DNA from: Planctomycetota bacterium
GTDB lineage: Bacteria; Planctomycetota; Planctomycetia; Pirellulales; Lacipirellulaceae
NCBI GenBank assembly: GCA_022614705.1
Contig: JAKEIB010000241.1
Location: forward strand, 1-32,159
Direction: 5' to 3'
DNA length: 32,159 nucleotides
Part shown: one piece after another, positions 8,058 to 15,782 of the stretch
Position numbering within the stretch: position 1 is the stretch's first letter
How the letters are laid out: every line of letters starts with the position of its first letter
Translations under genes and position numbers: made by a program
Notes under the pieces: generated by a model
Seen by the model: only the letters and a program-made list of their open reading frames with translations
Told to the model about the DNA's origin: nothing
The model's database searches: none

Positions 8058-9174
8058 TTATTCCTCGTCGTCCGCCACCGGCTGGCCGGCACGCCAGCGG
8101 AGCACGGAATCCAGAAAGCCTTGGATGTCGCCGTCCATCACGGCGTGGAAGTTGCCCTGCTGATACTTCGTGCGGGCGTCCTTGACGCGCTGATCGGGGT
8201 GGAGGAAATAATTGCGAATCTGCGATCCGAAGCCCACTTTGGCCTGCTGTTGATACTTGGCCGCTTCGGCCGCCTCGCGCTTCTCCTCTTCCGCGCGGGC
8301 CATTCGCGCGCGCAGCATCTTCCAGGCGGTGGCCCGGTTTTTGTGCTGGGAGCGCTCGCTTTGGCACTGCACGACGATTCCCGACGGGCCGTGCGTGAGC
8401 CGGATCGCGCTGGACGTTTTGTTCACGTGCTGGCCGCCGGCGCCGCTCGCGCGAAACGTGTCCTCGCGCACGTCGTCGGGGTTGATCTCGATCTCCACGG
8501 CGTCGGAAACCTCCGGCGACACGTCCACTGCCGCAAAGCTCGTCTGCCGCTTGCCTTCGGCATTGAACGGGCTGATGCGCACCAGCCGGTGCATTCCGGT
8601 TTCGCCTTTGAGATAGCCGTAGGCCATCGGTCCGCGAACGGCGATCGCCGCGTGGCTGATGCCGGCCTGCTCGCTGTCTTGGCGCTCGAGCAGCTCGGTC
8701 GAATAGCCGTTCTTCTGCGCCCACAGCGTGTACATGCGCAGCAGCATCTCGGCCCAATCATTGGCGTCGGTGCCGCCGTCGCGGGCGTTGATCGAAAGGA
8801 TGGCGCCCGCCGCGTCGTGCGGACCGCTAAGCAGTGCCTTGAGCTTCAGCGTCTCGACGACGCCCTCCAGCCGCGCAACTTCGCCAGGCACTTCGGCCGC
8901 GATTTCTTCGTCATCGGGCGCCATCTCAATCATCGCAGAAAGATCGTCGCTCGACTTCAGGGCGTTGTCGAGCGGCGTCACGATCGAGCTGAGAGATTTG
9001 CGTTCCTCGATCGTCGCCTGGGCCCGCTCCTGATTACTCCAAAAGTCCGGCTTAGCCACCTCGTTATCGATGGCCGCGATGCGCGATTTCTTGGTCTCCC
9101 AGTCAAAGAGAGTCTCGCAGTTGGAGGATGCCTTCGCGGATCGCCTTGGCGCGGTCGACGTACTCTTTTTCCAT
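8058..9174 (-). CDS. prfB: Peptide chain release factor 2, programmed +1 frameshift
   Basis: RF2 reads UGA and UAA stop codons and triggers peptide release on the ribosome. The main frame carries the SPF tripeptide that recognises the stop codon (VRISPFN) and the catalytic GGQ loop (ASGAGGQHVNKTSSAIRLTH). The N-terminus is in another frame: ATG at 9174 encodes 23 residues ending QLRDSL, then an in-frame TGA at 9105-9103 inside CTT-TGA-C. Slipping +1 there continues as DWETKKSRIAAIDNE and joins the main frame, giving about 371 residues, the normal RF2 size. This is the classical autoregulatory frameshift, in which low RF2 favours slippage. The Shine-Dalgarno-like stimulator found just upstream in many bacteria is not evident here. 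A start at the GTG at 9059 would lack the conserved N-terminus and is rejected. Confidence 0.95.
9102..9108 (-). promoter_or_regulatory. prfB recoding site CTTTGAC
   Basis: Read on the minus strand, CTT (Leu) is followed by TGA and C, the conserved slip site of prfB. The 20 bases before it (AACTGCGAGACTCT) have no AGGGGG-like element, only a weak GAG. Confidence 0.9.
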
Positions 9175-9182
9175 TCCCGTAT

Positions 9183-9256
9183 GTTAGCCTTTCCAGGCTG
9201 ACGTCTCCGATGTCATCGTTGTGCAGAAAAATGTCAGGCTAGAAAGCCAAACGTAC
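9183..9256. repeat. Family E palindrome (copy 1)
   Basis: GTTAGCCTTTCCAGGCTGAC at the left and GTCAGGCTAGAAAGCC at the right are imperfect complements. It lies between the divergent prfB and mnmA genes and ends eight bases before the prfB ATG. The second copy is 18471-18553. Confidence 0.75.
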
Positions 9257-9340
9257 TGCTGTCGCGAATTATACGTTTTTGCCGTCGTGACGACGAGGCC
9301 ACACCTTGCCGCTCGCGTGCGGCAGCCATAGACTCGCAGT

Positions 9341-10525
9341 ATGTCTCGCGTCGTGTTGGCCATGAGTGGCGGAGTCGATTCGAGTGTCGCGGCCCATCTG
9401 CTCGCGAAGCAGGACCACGACGTGATCGGGGTCTTCATGCGCCATGGCGAGGCATCGCCAGCGGCGACGAGCATGGAGCCACCCAAAGGGTACCCGGCAG
9501 GGAGCATGGAGTCCGGAAACGCCTCCTCCGACTCCACGCTCGATGCTCCCTGCTCTGTGCTTTCCCACAAACAAGGCTGCTGCACCGCCACGGATGCCGA
9601 GGACGCCCGCCGTGTGGCGGACAAGCTCGGCATTCCGTTCTACGCCCTCAATTTTCAGGCCGAGTTCGGCCAGATCATCGACTATTTTGTCGCCGAGTAC
9701 ACTGCCGGCCGCACGCCCAACCCGTGCGTGCAGTGCAATAACTGGATCAAATTCGGCAAGCTATTCGATTACGCAGATAGCGTCGGCGCCGATTTCGTCG
9801 CCACGGGGCACTACGCGCGACTTGAGTCGCGAACCGATGGTGACGTCGCGCTTTTGCGCGGTGTCGACGCAGCCAAGGACCAGTCGTACGTGCTGTTTGG
9901 AATCCGCGGCGAGCTTTTGCCGCGGATGAAGCTGCCTGTGGGACATTACGAAAAACCGGCGATCCGTAGGATCGCGGCTAGTTTGGGCCTGCGAGTCGCT
10001 GAGAAAAAGGACAGCCAGGAAATTTGCTTCGTCACACGCGGACGCTACGACGAATTCGTGCGTACACGGCGCGAAGCCGATACGAGCGGCAAATTAGTCA
10101 CTGTCGATGGAACGGTCGTGGGCGAACACGACGGCATCGAAGGATTCACCGTAGGGCAGCGCAAGGGACTCGGCGTCGCGCTGGGTGAGCCCAAGTTCGT
10201 CGTGCGGATTGAGCCGGACACGCGGCGCGTCGTGTTGGGTGAGCGCGCGGCTCTCAATCGATGCGAACTAACAGCGCACGACTGCAATTGGATTATGTTT
10301 GATCGCGAAGACGCAAGCCACCCAGAGGGTACCCGGCCGCGACGCTGCTTCGCGCAAATCCGCTACAACGCGCCGGCCCAGCCGGCAACGATGACGAGGC
10401 TCGGGGAGCGCCGCTTGCGTATCGAGTTCGATGAGCCGCAGTTCGCCGTCACGCCGGGACAGGCTGTCGTTTGCTACGACGCGGAGGCCAATCAGCGTGT
10501 CCTTGGTGGCGGCTGGATTGAATGA
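9341..10525 (+). CDS. mnmA: tRNA-specific 2-thiouridylase MnmA
   Basis: MnmA uses ATP and a persulfide carrier to thiolate U34 of the tRNAs for Lys, Glu and Gln in the cytoplasm. The 394-residue frame has the PP-loop SGGVDSS at residues 9-15, the first catalytic Cys at about 132 (PCVQCNNWIKFG) and the second at about 229 (DSQEICF), plus GFTVGQRKGLGVALGEP in the middle domain. Two stretches exceed the family's usual content and are built from palindromic repeat: residues about 43-74, and a shorter one at about 325-333 (ASHPEGTRP). Both contain the same 22-base repeat, read in different frames. The SHKQGCCTATDAEDA segment after the first insert is the normal planctomycete sequence. Both catalytic regions are intact, so it is probably functional. 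It is divergent from prfB. Confidence 0.95.
   Translation: MSRVVLAMSGGVDSSVAAHLLAKQDHDVIGVFMRHGEASPAATSMEPPKGYPAGSMESGNASSDSTLDAPCSVLSHKQGCCTATDAEDARRVADKLGIPFYALNFQAEFGQIIDYFVAEYTAGRTPNPCVQCNNWIKFGKLFDYADSVGADFVATGHYARLESRTDGDVALLRGVDAAKDQSYVLFGIRGELLPRMKLPVGHYEKPAIRRIAASLGLRVAEKKDSQEICFVTRGRYDEFVRTRREADTSGKLVTVDGTVVGEHDGIEGFTVGQRKGLGVALGEPKFVVRIEPDTRRVVLGERAALNRCELTAHDCNWIMFDREDASHPEGTRPRRCFAQIRYNAPAQPATMTRLGERRLRIEFDEPQFAVTPGQAVVCYDAEANQRVLGGGWIE
9469..9556. repeat. In-frame palindromic insert in mnmA, N-terminal
   Basis: It contains AGCCACCCAAAGGGTACCCGGC-type sequence (9477-9498; the bases given here up to 20: CCACCCAAAGGGTACCCGGC at 9479-9498), then an inverted repeat with perfect arms GCAGGGAGCAT (9497-9507) and ATGCTCCCTGC (9543-9553). 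It is coded in frame as about 30 extra residues. Confidence 0.85.
10316..10337. repeat. Second copy of the 22-base GGGTACCC repeat in mnmA
   Basis: CCACCCAGAGGGTACCCGGC at 10318-10337 matches 9479-9498 at 19 of 20 positions, in the same orientation but in a different reading frame. It encodes SHPEGTR in a loop of the C-terminal domain. Confidence 0.85.
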
Positions 10526-10528
10526 GGC

Positions 10529-10580
10529 GCGAGTCGAGTGTGGAGCGCCATAATCGGGGGCGGGGACGCCCCGGCTCGCT
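10529..10580. repeat. Family A palindrome, half-decayed
   Basis: GGGGCGGGGACGCCCCGGCT followed by CGCT is the family A right half; the left half (GCGAGTCG...) is degenerate. It lies between the mnmA stop and the start of the thioredoxin-fold gene. Confidence 0.7.
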
Positions 10581-10611
10581 GGCTCTTGATTCTAGACCCT
10601 TGACCAACACC

Positions 10612-12684
10612 ATGCCCAATCGTCTCGCCTACGAATCGAGCCCGTACCTGCTTCAGCATCGGAATAATCCCGTGGATTGGTATCCGTGGGGCGATGAGGC
10701 GATCGAGAAAGCGCGCCGCGACGACAAGCCGATCTTTCTTTCGATCGGCTACTCGGCCTGTCACTGGTGCCATGTGATGGAGCATGAGAGCTTTGAGAGC
10801 GACGCGATCGCGCGAGTTCTCAACGAGAACTTCGTCGCTGTAAAAGTCGATCGCGAGGAGCGGCCGGACCTCGACCAGATTTACATGAACGCCGTGCAGA
10901 TGCTCACCGGCCACGGCGGCTGGCCGATGAGCGTGTTCCTGACGCCCGACCTGAAGCCGTTTTACGGCGGCACCTACTGGCCGCCACGCAGCTCGCGCGG
11001 CATGCCGGGGTTCGACCAGATTCTGGCCGCAGTGATCGATGCCTGGAAAAACCGTCGCGATCAGGCCCTCACGGCAGCCGACCAACTCACGGCCGAGTTG
11101 CGAAACGTGGGCGAAGTTGCCGGCGGTGACGCCGGCAAATTGAGCATGCAGCTGATCGACACGGCCGTCGGCCAACTCCGCCGCGCGTTCGACAACACCT
11201 ACGGCGGCTTCGGTCAGGCGCCCAAGTTTCCACATCCGATGGACTTGCAACTGCTCGTGCGAGTCGCCCATCGCAGCGGCCAGCCGGGCCCGCTCGACAT
11301 GGTGCGGCTCACGCTCGACCGCATGGCGTCCGGCGGAATTTACGATCACCTGGGCGGCGGCTTTGCCCGCTACTCCGTCGACGCCCGCTGGCTCGTGCCG
11401 CACTTCGAAAAGATGCTGTACGATAACGCCCTTTTGGCCGGCGCGTATCTCGATGCGTACCTAGTCACCGGCGACCAAAATTACGCTCGCGTACTTCGCG
11501 AAACGCTCAACTACGTGATTCGTGACATGACCGATCCGGCTGGCGGCTTCTACAGCACGGAAGACGCCGACAGCGAAGGCCACGAGGGACTGTTCTACAC
11601 GTGGACGCCCGACGAGATCGAAGCCGTGCTGGGCGACGCGCGCGGCGCGACCTTTGGCCGAGTGTACGATGTTAGCGACGTCGGCAATTTCGAAGGCCGC
11701 AACATTCTCAATTTGCCGAAGACGCTTGACCAGTGTGCCAAGATTCTCGGCCGCGATAGGTCCGACCTCGAAGCCGAATTGGCCGACAGCCGCGAGAAGC
11801 TATTTGCGGCCCGCGAAAAACGCGTCCGCCCCGGCCGCGACGACAAAATCATCGTCGCCTGGAACGGGCTCATGATCGACGCGATGGCCCGCGCCGGCGC
11901 GGCGCTCAACGAGCCGGAGTACGTCATCACCGCGAGCGAAGCGGCCAGTTTCATTCTTAGCCGTATGCGTCGAGACGACGGTCGGCTTCTGCACACGTCG
12001 CGCGGCGGCGTGGCCAAGCTCGATGCCTACCTGGACGACTACGCATCGCTCGCCAATTCGCTCGTGAGCCTGTACGAGGCGAGCTTCAACGAGCGCTGGA
12101 TCGATGAAGCCGTCGGACTATTGGACGTCGTACTAGATCAGTTCGCCGATCCGGACGGTGGTGGTTTTTTTTACACGGCCGCCGATCACGAGCAGCTCAT
12201 TACGCGGACCAAAGAGCTGACCGACAGCAGCACGCCTAGCGGTAACGCTCTGGCCGCGACAGCGCTCTTGCGGCTGGGCAAATTGCTTGGGCGAACCGAC
12301 TACCTCGAGGCGGCCGCGCAAACGCTTGCGGCCGCCGTGCCGCTTCTGGAACGCGCCCCGATGGCCGCCGGCCAGATGCTGCTCGCGCTCGACCGCCACC
12401 TTGGCCCGGCGCACGAACTGGTTCTCGTCGGCGACGTAAGTCGCGACGACACGAAAGTTGCGATCGCCGCCGTCCAGCGCCGCTTTCTGCCGCATGCCGT
12501 GATCGCGATTCGGGATTCACAATCGATTGATGCCAGCGCAACACGCTCCGCCCGGCTCGATGAGCTCTTCGCGGGCAAGCACTCAACCGACGGCCGACCA
12601 GTGCTCTACGTCTGTCAGAACTTCGCCTGCCAAGAACCGGCCGTCGGTTTGGCGGCGATTGAAACGCAGCTGCAGAAAATGTAG
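10612..12684 (+). CDS. YyaL/SPATA20-type thioredoxin domain protein (DUF255)
   Basis: This 690-residue cytoplasmic protein begins with the DUF255 signature NRLAYESSPYLLQHRNNPVDW and a thioredoxin-like domain to about residue 165 with a CxxC motif (SACHWCHVMEHESFE, C50 and C53). The remainder is an alpha/alpha six-hairpin toroid resembling glycoside hydrolases and N-acylglucosamine epimerases, with ARYSVDARWLVPHFEKMLYDNA, GFYSTEDADSEGHEG and RDDKIIVAWNGLMIDAMA. The length is normal for the family. Its reaction is unknown, and bacterial members are annotated only as thioredoxin domain proteins. I chose ATG 10612. An upstream in-frame ATG at 10522 overlaps the mnmA stop (ATGA) but would add 30 residues coded by a family A repeat. 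It is probably cotranscribed with mnmA and converges on larC. Confidence 0.93.
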   Translation: MPNRLAYESSPYLLQHRNNPVDWYPWGDEAIEKARRDDKPIFLSIGYSACHWCHVMEHESFESDAIARVLNENFVAVKVDREERPDLDQIYMNAVQMLTGHGGWPMSVFLTPDLKPFYGGTYWPPRSSRGMPGFDQILAAVIDAWKNRRDQALTAADQLTAELRNVGEVAGGDAGKLSMQLIDTAVGQLRRAFDNTYGGFGQAPKFPHPMDLQLLVRVAHRSGQPGPLDMVRLTLDRMASGGIYDHLGGGFARYSVDARWLVPHFEKMLYDNALLAGAYLDAYLVTGDQNYARVLRETLNYVIRDMTDPAGGFYSTEDADSEGHEGLFYTWTPDEIEAVLGDARGATFGRVYDVSDVGNFEGRNILNLPKTLDQCAKILGRDRSDLEAELADSREKLFAAREKRVRPGRDDKIIVAWNGLMIDAMARAGAALNEPEYVITASEAASFILSRMRRDDGRLLHTSRGGVAKLDAYLDDYASLANSLVSLYEASFNERWIDEAVGLLDVVLDQFADPDGGGFFYTAADHEQLITRTKELTDSSTPSGNALAATALLRLGKLLGRTDYLEAAAQTLAAAVPLLERAPMAAGQMLLALDRHLGPAHELVLVGDVSRDDTKVAIAAVQRRFLPHAVIAIRDSQSIDASATRSARLDELFAGKHSTDGRPVLYVCQNFACQEPAVGLAAIETQLQKM

Positions 12685-12768
12685 CTGGCATTTCCAACTG
12701 GAGCGGGTCTCTCTTAGGCCGGCTCTTCGCGCCGCCACAACGCCGGGGAAGACGGATCAAAATTCGGG

Positions 12769-12820
12769 GCGAGCCGGGGCGTCCTCGCCCCCGATCGGGG
12801 CGGTGGACCGCCCGGCTCGC
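12769..12820. repeat. Family A palindrome between convergent genes
   Basis: GCGAGCC (12769-12775) and GGCTCGC (12814-12820) close a near-perfect GC-rich hairpin containing GGGCGTCCTCGCCCCC / GGGGCGGTGGACCGCCC. It is the best paired copy and lies between two convergent genes, where it could end both transcripts. No T run follows. Confidence 0.85.
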
Positions 12821-12858
12821 TGTCGAATTCGCAATCGATTCCAACCTGTCGCCACAAT

Positions 12859-12884
12859 GCCGGCCTCATAGAGGCCAGCTACAG
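12859..12884. repeat. Family B palindrome (copy 2) overlapping the larC stop
   Basis: It is identical over 26 bases to 2303-2328. On the minus strand the element begins CTG TAG, which is the last sense codon and the stop codon of larC. Confidence 0.9.
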
Positions 12885-14078
12885 ATCAGGCCGGTCAGTC
12901 GCACGGTACGCCTCATGCGCTGCCGACATCACGTCCGCGAGTGGGACTCCGAATTGCTCCGCAACCTGACGGCACGATTCATACTCCGGCGTAAATCGCT
13001 GGCTTCCGTCCGGCAACGAAGCTATTTTGCCGGCAATTGCGCCCCACTGCGTTTTGACTTCATGCGGCCGCCGCGCCAGCGCCGTCCGCGTAAGCATCGC
13101 TCGACGCACGCCGAGCGTCGGCAATTCCACAAACATAATCGCTTCTAGTTGGTCCGCATCGCCGGGCCGCGACTGAACACTGACCAACACGCCCGGCCGG
13201 CACTTTTTCATTTGGATCGGCATGAGAGACACATCGCGTGCCCCCGCCGCCCACAGGCGATCGACCGCGTGCCCCACGATTTCAGCGCTCGCGTTATCGA
13301 CATTTGTCTCCAGCAAAACGAGCGATTCCCTCGTCGGCGCGTGAGGAGCCGCTTGCGGCTTAGCGGCCGTCTCACCTACCAGCACGCGCAAAATGTTCGG
13401 CTGTGGAAAATCCTTCTGTCCGGCTCCATATCCAATACGCTCCACGGTCATCGAGGGCAGCGGTCCGAACTCATTCACCAGCGCCGCAACAATCGCCGCC
13501 CCCGTCGGCGTCGTCAGCTCGCCTTCCACATCCAACTCAGCGACCGGCACGCCGCGCAAAAGCTCGCCCGTAGCTGGCGCGGGAATCGAACATCGGCCAT
13601 GCGCAATCTCGACAAATCCTCGCCCCGTCGGCACCGGCGAACAAATCACACGCTCGACGCCCAATAAGTCGAACCCGATCGCCGCACCCACGATATCGGC
13701 AATCGAATCGACGGCTCCCACCTCGTGAAAGTGCACCTTCTCAATCGTTGAACCGTGAACCTTCGCCTCCGCTTCGGCCAGTTTCTGGAAAATACGTTTG
13801 GCCTGATCCTTCTGCCGCGCGGTAAGCACGCTGCCGTCGATCATTGCCGTAATGTGGTGCAGGTGGCGATGCTTGTGTTCCGGCTCGTGTTCAATCGTGA
13901 TTTGCGTGGCGCGAAAACCCCGCTTTTTCACCTCGCTGATCACCAACCGGCAACCGGGCAATCCGAGCGAATCGATGCCCGCCTGAATCGCGGCCAAATC
14001 GGCGCCTGCGTCGACGAGGGCGCCCAGCGTCATGTCGCCGCTGATCCCGCTCGCACAATCGAGATAGGCAATTCGCAT
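12879..14078 (-). CDS. larC: Nickel-pincer cofactor biosynthesis protein LarC
   Basis: LarC is a CTP-dependent cyclometallase that inserts nickel into the pyridinium pincer nucleotide, the cofactor of lactate racemase LarA and its many homologues. The 399-residue product shows the N-terminal YLDCASGISGDMTLGALVDAG, the His-rich stretch EPEHKHRHLHHITAMI at about 64-79, HFHEVGAVDSIADIVGAA, and the C-terminal metal domain with ETNVDNASAEIVGHAVDRLW and PIQMKKCRPGVL. It is one uninterrupted frame, unlike the Lactobacillus gene, which needs a frameshift to make the full protein. No larA, larB or larE is in the window, so the target enzyme must be elsewhere. The stop codon lies inside a family B repeat, so the very C-terminus was probably set by that insertion. 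No clear Shine-Dalgarno site was seen. Confidence 0.95.
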   Translation of the reverse strand: MRIAYLDCASGISGDMTLGALVDAGADLAAIQAGIDSLGLPGCRLVISEVKKRGFRATQITIEHEPEHKHRHLHHITAMIDGSVLTARQKDQAKRIFQKLAEAEAKVHGSTIEKVHFHEVGAVDSIADIVGAAIGFDLLGVERVICSPVPTGRGFVEIAHGRCSIPAPATGELLRGVPVAELDVEGELTTPTGAAIVAALVNEFGPLPSMTVERIGYGAGQKDFPQPNILRVLVGETAAKPQAAPHAPTRESLVLLETNVDNASAEIVGHAVDRLWAAGARDVSLMPIQMKKCRPGVLVSVQSRPGDADQLEAIMFVELPTLGVRRAMLTRTALARRPHEVKTQWGAIAGKIASLPDGSQRFTPEYESCRQVAEQFGVPLADVMSAAHEAYRATDRPDL

Positions 14079-14209
14079 AGGCTGCTAGCATCTGATTTGA
14101 ATCGCTTAATTTTACGAGCCCCGCACGCCGTTCGCTACCGCACGTTGACCATTCATCGCCGTCTCGCTAAAGTCTCGCCGCGACATCCTTCGCTCACCCG
14201 TCTGCAACT

Positions 14210-15238
14210 ATGCCCACGACCAAACCAGCCGCCACCTCGCCTCAGCGCCTGGCGCCTCGCATCTGGGGCCAGATGCCCGCGCGGATGAAGGTGCTGTACG
14301 TCACGACGCTCCGCCGCACGGGCGGCTGGCTGGCGGAAGCGTTTGCCGTCGATTGCGCGTCCGAAATTCTGCTTCAAGAAGCGATCGGCGTGTCGACAGC
14401 TCTTGCCCAACTTCGCGACGAAATGTTCGACGCGGTGCTGGTGAGTCACGAGCCGGGTTCGCTCGACGCGCTCGACCTCGTCGAAGGGCTGCGCGCCGGC
14501 GGCAACGAAGAGCCAATGATCGTGCTGGGCAACGTGCCGTCGTCCGAAATGACAGCCGTGAGCTATGAAGTCGGCGCCGATGCCTACTGTTGCGTCGCCG
14601 AAACAACGACCCGCTCGCTGCTATGGACGTTCGCCCGCGCGATCGAGCGCTGCCAGCTCGTGCGCGAACATCGCCGGTTGGTGCAATTGGAGCAGCAACG
14701 ACTGACGCACGAACACGAAGAGGCTGAGCGGCTGTTAGCGGAACAGCGGGCGCTGGTCGCGGAATTGGAGTCGATTCGTGATGGAAGAGTGGGAGAGGAG
14801 GAGTGTGGGAGAGGGGGAGAATTGAAGTACAACGTTTCCTCTGAATCTCCCCCTCTCCCCCTCTCCCTGTCTCCCCCTCTACTTGATCCCGGATCGCAAC
14901 AATCTAGCTATCGCGACCTGCCCGAGCGCCTCGTCAACCACTACCGCGAGCTGCTCCGCGCGTACGTCGTCATGGGCGCCGGCAATCTGGCGGACGAGAT
15001 GACGTCGCTCGCCACGCTGCTGGCCGACGCCGGCGTTTCCGCGCAGCGCACGATGCAGCTTCACGTCCGCGTGCTGGAAGAGCTTATCGGCTCGCTCGGC
15101 AACCGCAGTGCCCGTCACGTGATGAACCGGGCCGATCTGCTGGTCCTCGAAGTCATGGCCCATCTGGCCGACGGCTATCGCCGACGCTACCATGAGCGAA
15201 GCCATCCCGCGCGGCAGCTCGAGCTGCCGGGGTTCTGA
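14210..15238 (+). CDS. Degenerate response-regulator receiver with coiled coil and RsbU_N-like helical domain
   Basis: Residues 26-147 have the length and pattern of a CheY-like receiver (MKVLYVTT, FDAVLVSHEPGSLDALDLVEGLRAGG, PMIVLGNV, GADAYCCV), but the catalytic residues are gone: the acidic pair is replaced by VTT near 31-33, the phosphoacceptor Asp position is Ser79 and the Lys position near 129 is Val. It is therefore a pseudo-receiver, unlikely to be phosphorylated. A charged coiled coil follows (about 150-190), then an in-frame repeat insert (about 192-224). The C-terminal 100 residues (LVNHYRELLRAYVVMGAGNL, QLHVRVLEELIGSL, LEVMAHLADGYRRRY) are all helical and recall the N-terminal domain of RsbU phosphatases, which binds the RsbT switch kinase. 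That comparison is from memory and not certain. Later Met starts at 22 or 26 are possible. Confidence 0.7.
   Translation: MPTTKPAATSPQRLAPRIWGQMPARMKVLYVTTLRRTGGWLAEAFAVDCASEILLQEAIGVSTALAQLRDEMFDAVLVSHEPGSLDALDLVEGLRAGGNEEPMIVLGNVPSSEMTAVSYEVGADAYCCVAETTTRSLLWTFARAIERCQLVREHRRLVQLEQQRLTHEHEEAERLLAEQRALVAELESIRDGRVGEEECGRGGELKYNVSSESPPLPLSLSPPLLDPGSQQSSYRDLPERLVNHYRELLRAYVVMGAGNLADEMTSLATLLADAGVSAQRTMQLHVRVLEELIGSLGNRSARHVMNRADLLVLEVMAHLADGYRRRYHERSHPARQLELPGF
14783..14880. repeat. Family F purine/pyrimidine palindrome, in-frame in the regulator gene
   Basis: GGAAGAGTGGGAGAGGAGG at the left and CTCCCCCTCTCCCTGTCTCC at the right are complementary over about 35 bases each. It is read as GRVGEEECGRGG...SPPLPLSLSPPL, between the coiled coil and the helical domain. 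Its close relative is 17518-17616. Confidence 0.85.
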
Positions 15239-15240
15239 GC

Positions 15241-15347
15241 AAGAGCGGTAGTGCAGAAGAGCAGTAGTGGAGTAGAGCTATAGGCACACAGTTTGCCCTG
15301 AATCTGTCCTGCTACTCCACTACTCCTCTACTCCACTGCCGCTCTTG
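15241..15347. repeat. Family G long palindrome
   Basis: AAGAGCGGTAGTG (15241) and CACTGCCGCTCTT (ending 15346) close a hairpin of about 105 bases, with GTAGTGGAGTAG / CTACTCCACTAC inside. It directly follows the regulator stop and precedes the MazG-like gene by about 50 bases, so it may separate the two transcripts. Confidence 0.8.
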
Positions 15348-15395
15348 TTTCATTACTGTAAACGTTCCCTCGGATCAAATTGCACGCCGCTCGAC

Positions 15396-15779
15396 ATGTC
15401 GCAATCGGATAATACTACTACTGTCGCCGAACTGCGCCAGCTCGTCGCCGACTTCGTCGCCGAGCGCGATTGGTCGCAGTTCCATTCGCCGAAAAACGTG
15501 TCGATGGCCTTAGCGATCGAAGCGGCCGAGTTGATGGAGCATTTTCAGTGGCTAACGACAGAGGCGTCGCGTGGTCTGGCTGCCGAACCAACGAAGCTGG
15601 CGGAAGTCGGCGAAGAGTTGGCCGACGTGATCGGCTACTCGTTTGCCTTGGCCAACGAGCTCGGGCTCGATGTCTCCAGCGCAATCCGAGCCAAGATGGC
15701 GAAGAACGCCGAGAAATATCCGGCCGATCAGTTCCGCGGCCGCTACAGCCGCGAAGACGAAGATACGCTCAGTCAATAG
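15396..15779 (+). CDS. MazG-like nucleotide pyrophosphohydrolase
   Basis: This 127-residue all-helical protein belongs to the MazG/dCTPase (DCTPP1-like) family, which hydrolyses non-canonical or excess nucleoside triphosphates to monophosphate and pyrophosphate. AERDWSQFHSPKNVSMALAIE is typical of the DCTPP1/RS21-C6 branch. The Mg-binding ExxE (E42-A-A-E45) and ExxD (E74-x-x-D77) are both present, so it should be active. I chose ATG 15396; upstream codons run back into the tail of the family G palindrome and lack family similarity. It is the first gene of a tight operon: the ATP-grasp gene starts four bases after its stop. Confidence 0.92.
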   Translation: MSQSDNTTTVAELRQLVADFVAERDWSQFHSPKNVSMALAIEAAELMEHFQWLTTEASRGLAAEPTKLAEVGEELADVIGYSFALANELGLDVSSAIRAKMAKNAEKYPADQFRGRYSREDEDTLSQ

Positions 15780-15782
15780 CCC

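Noticed and set aside
8058..9174. prfB as a pseudogene broken by a frameshift
   Set aside because: The break is exactly at CTTTGAC, the known programmed +1 site, and the joined product has normal RF2 length with SPF and GGQ motifs.
8121..9242. 373-residue plus-strand frame opposite prfB
   Set aside because: It is the antisense shadow of prfB, with no recognisable domain.
10522..10611. 30-residue extension of the YyaL-like protein starting at ATGA overlapping the mnmA stop
   Set aside because: Translational coupling is attractive, but the extension is family A repeat, and the family N-terminus starts at codon 31 or just after it.
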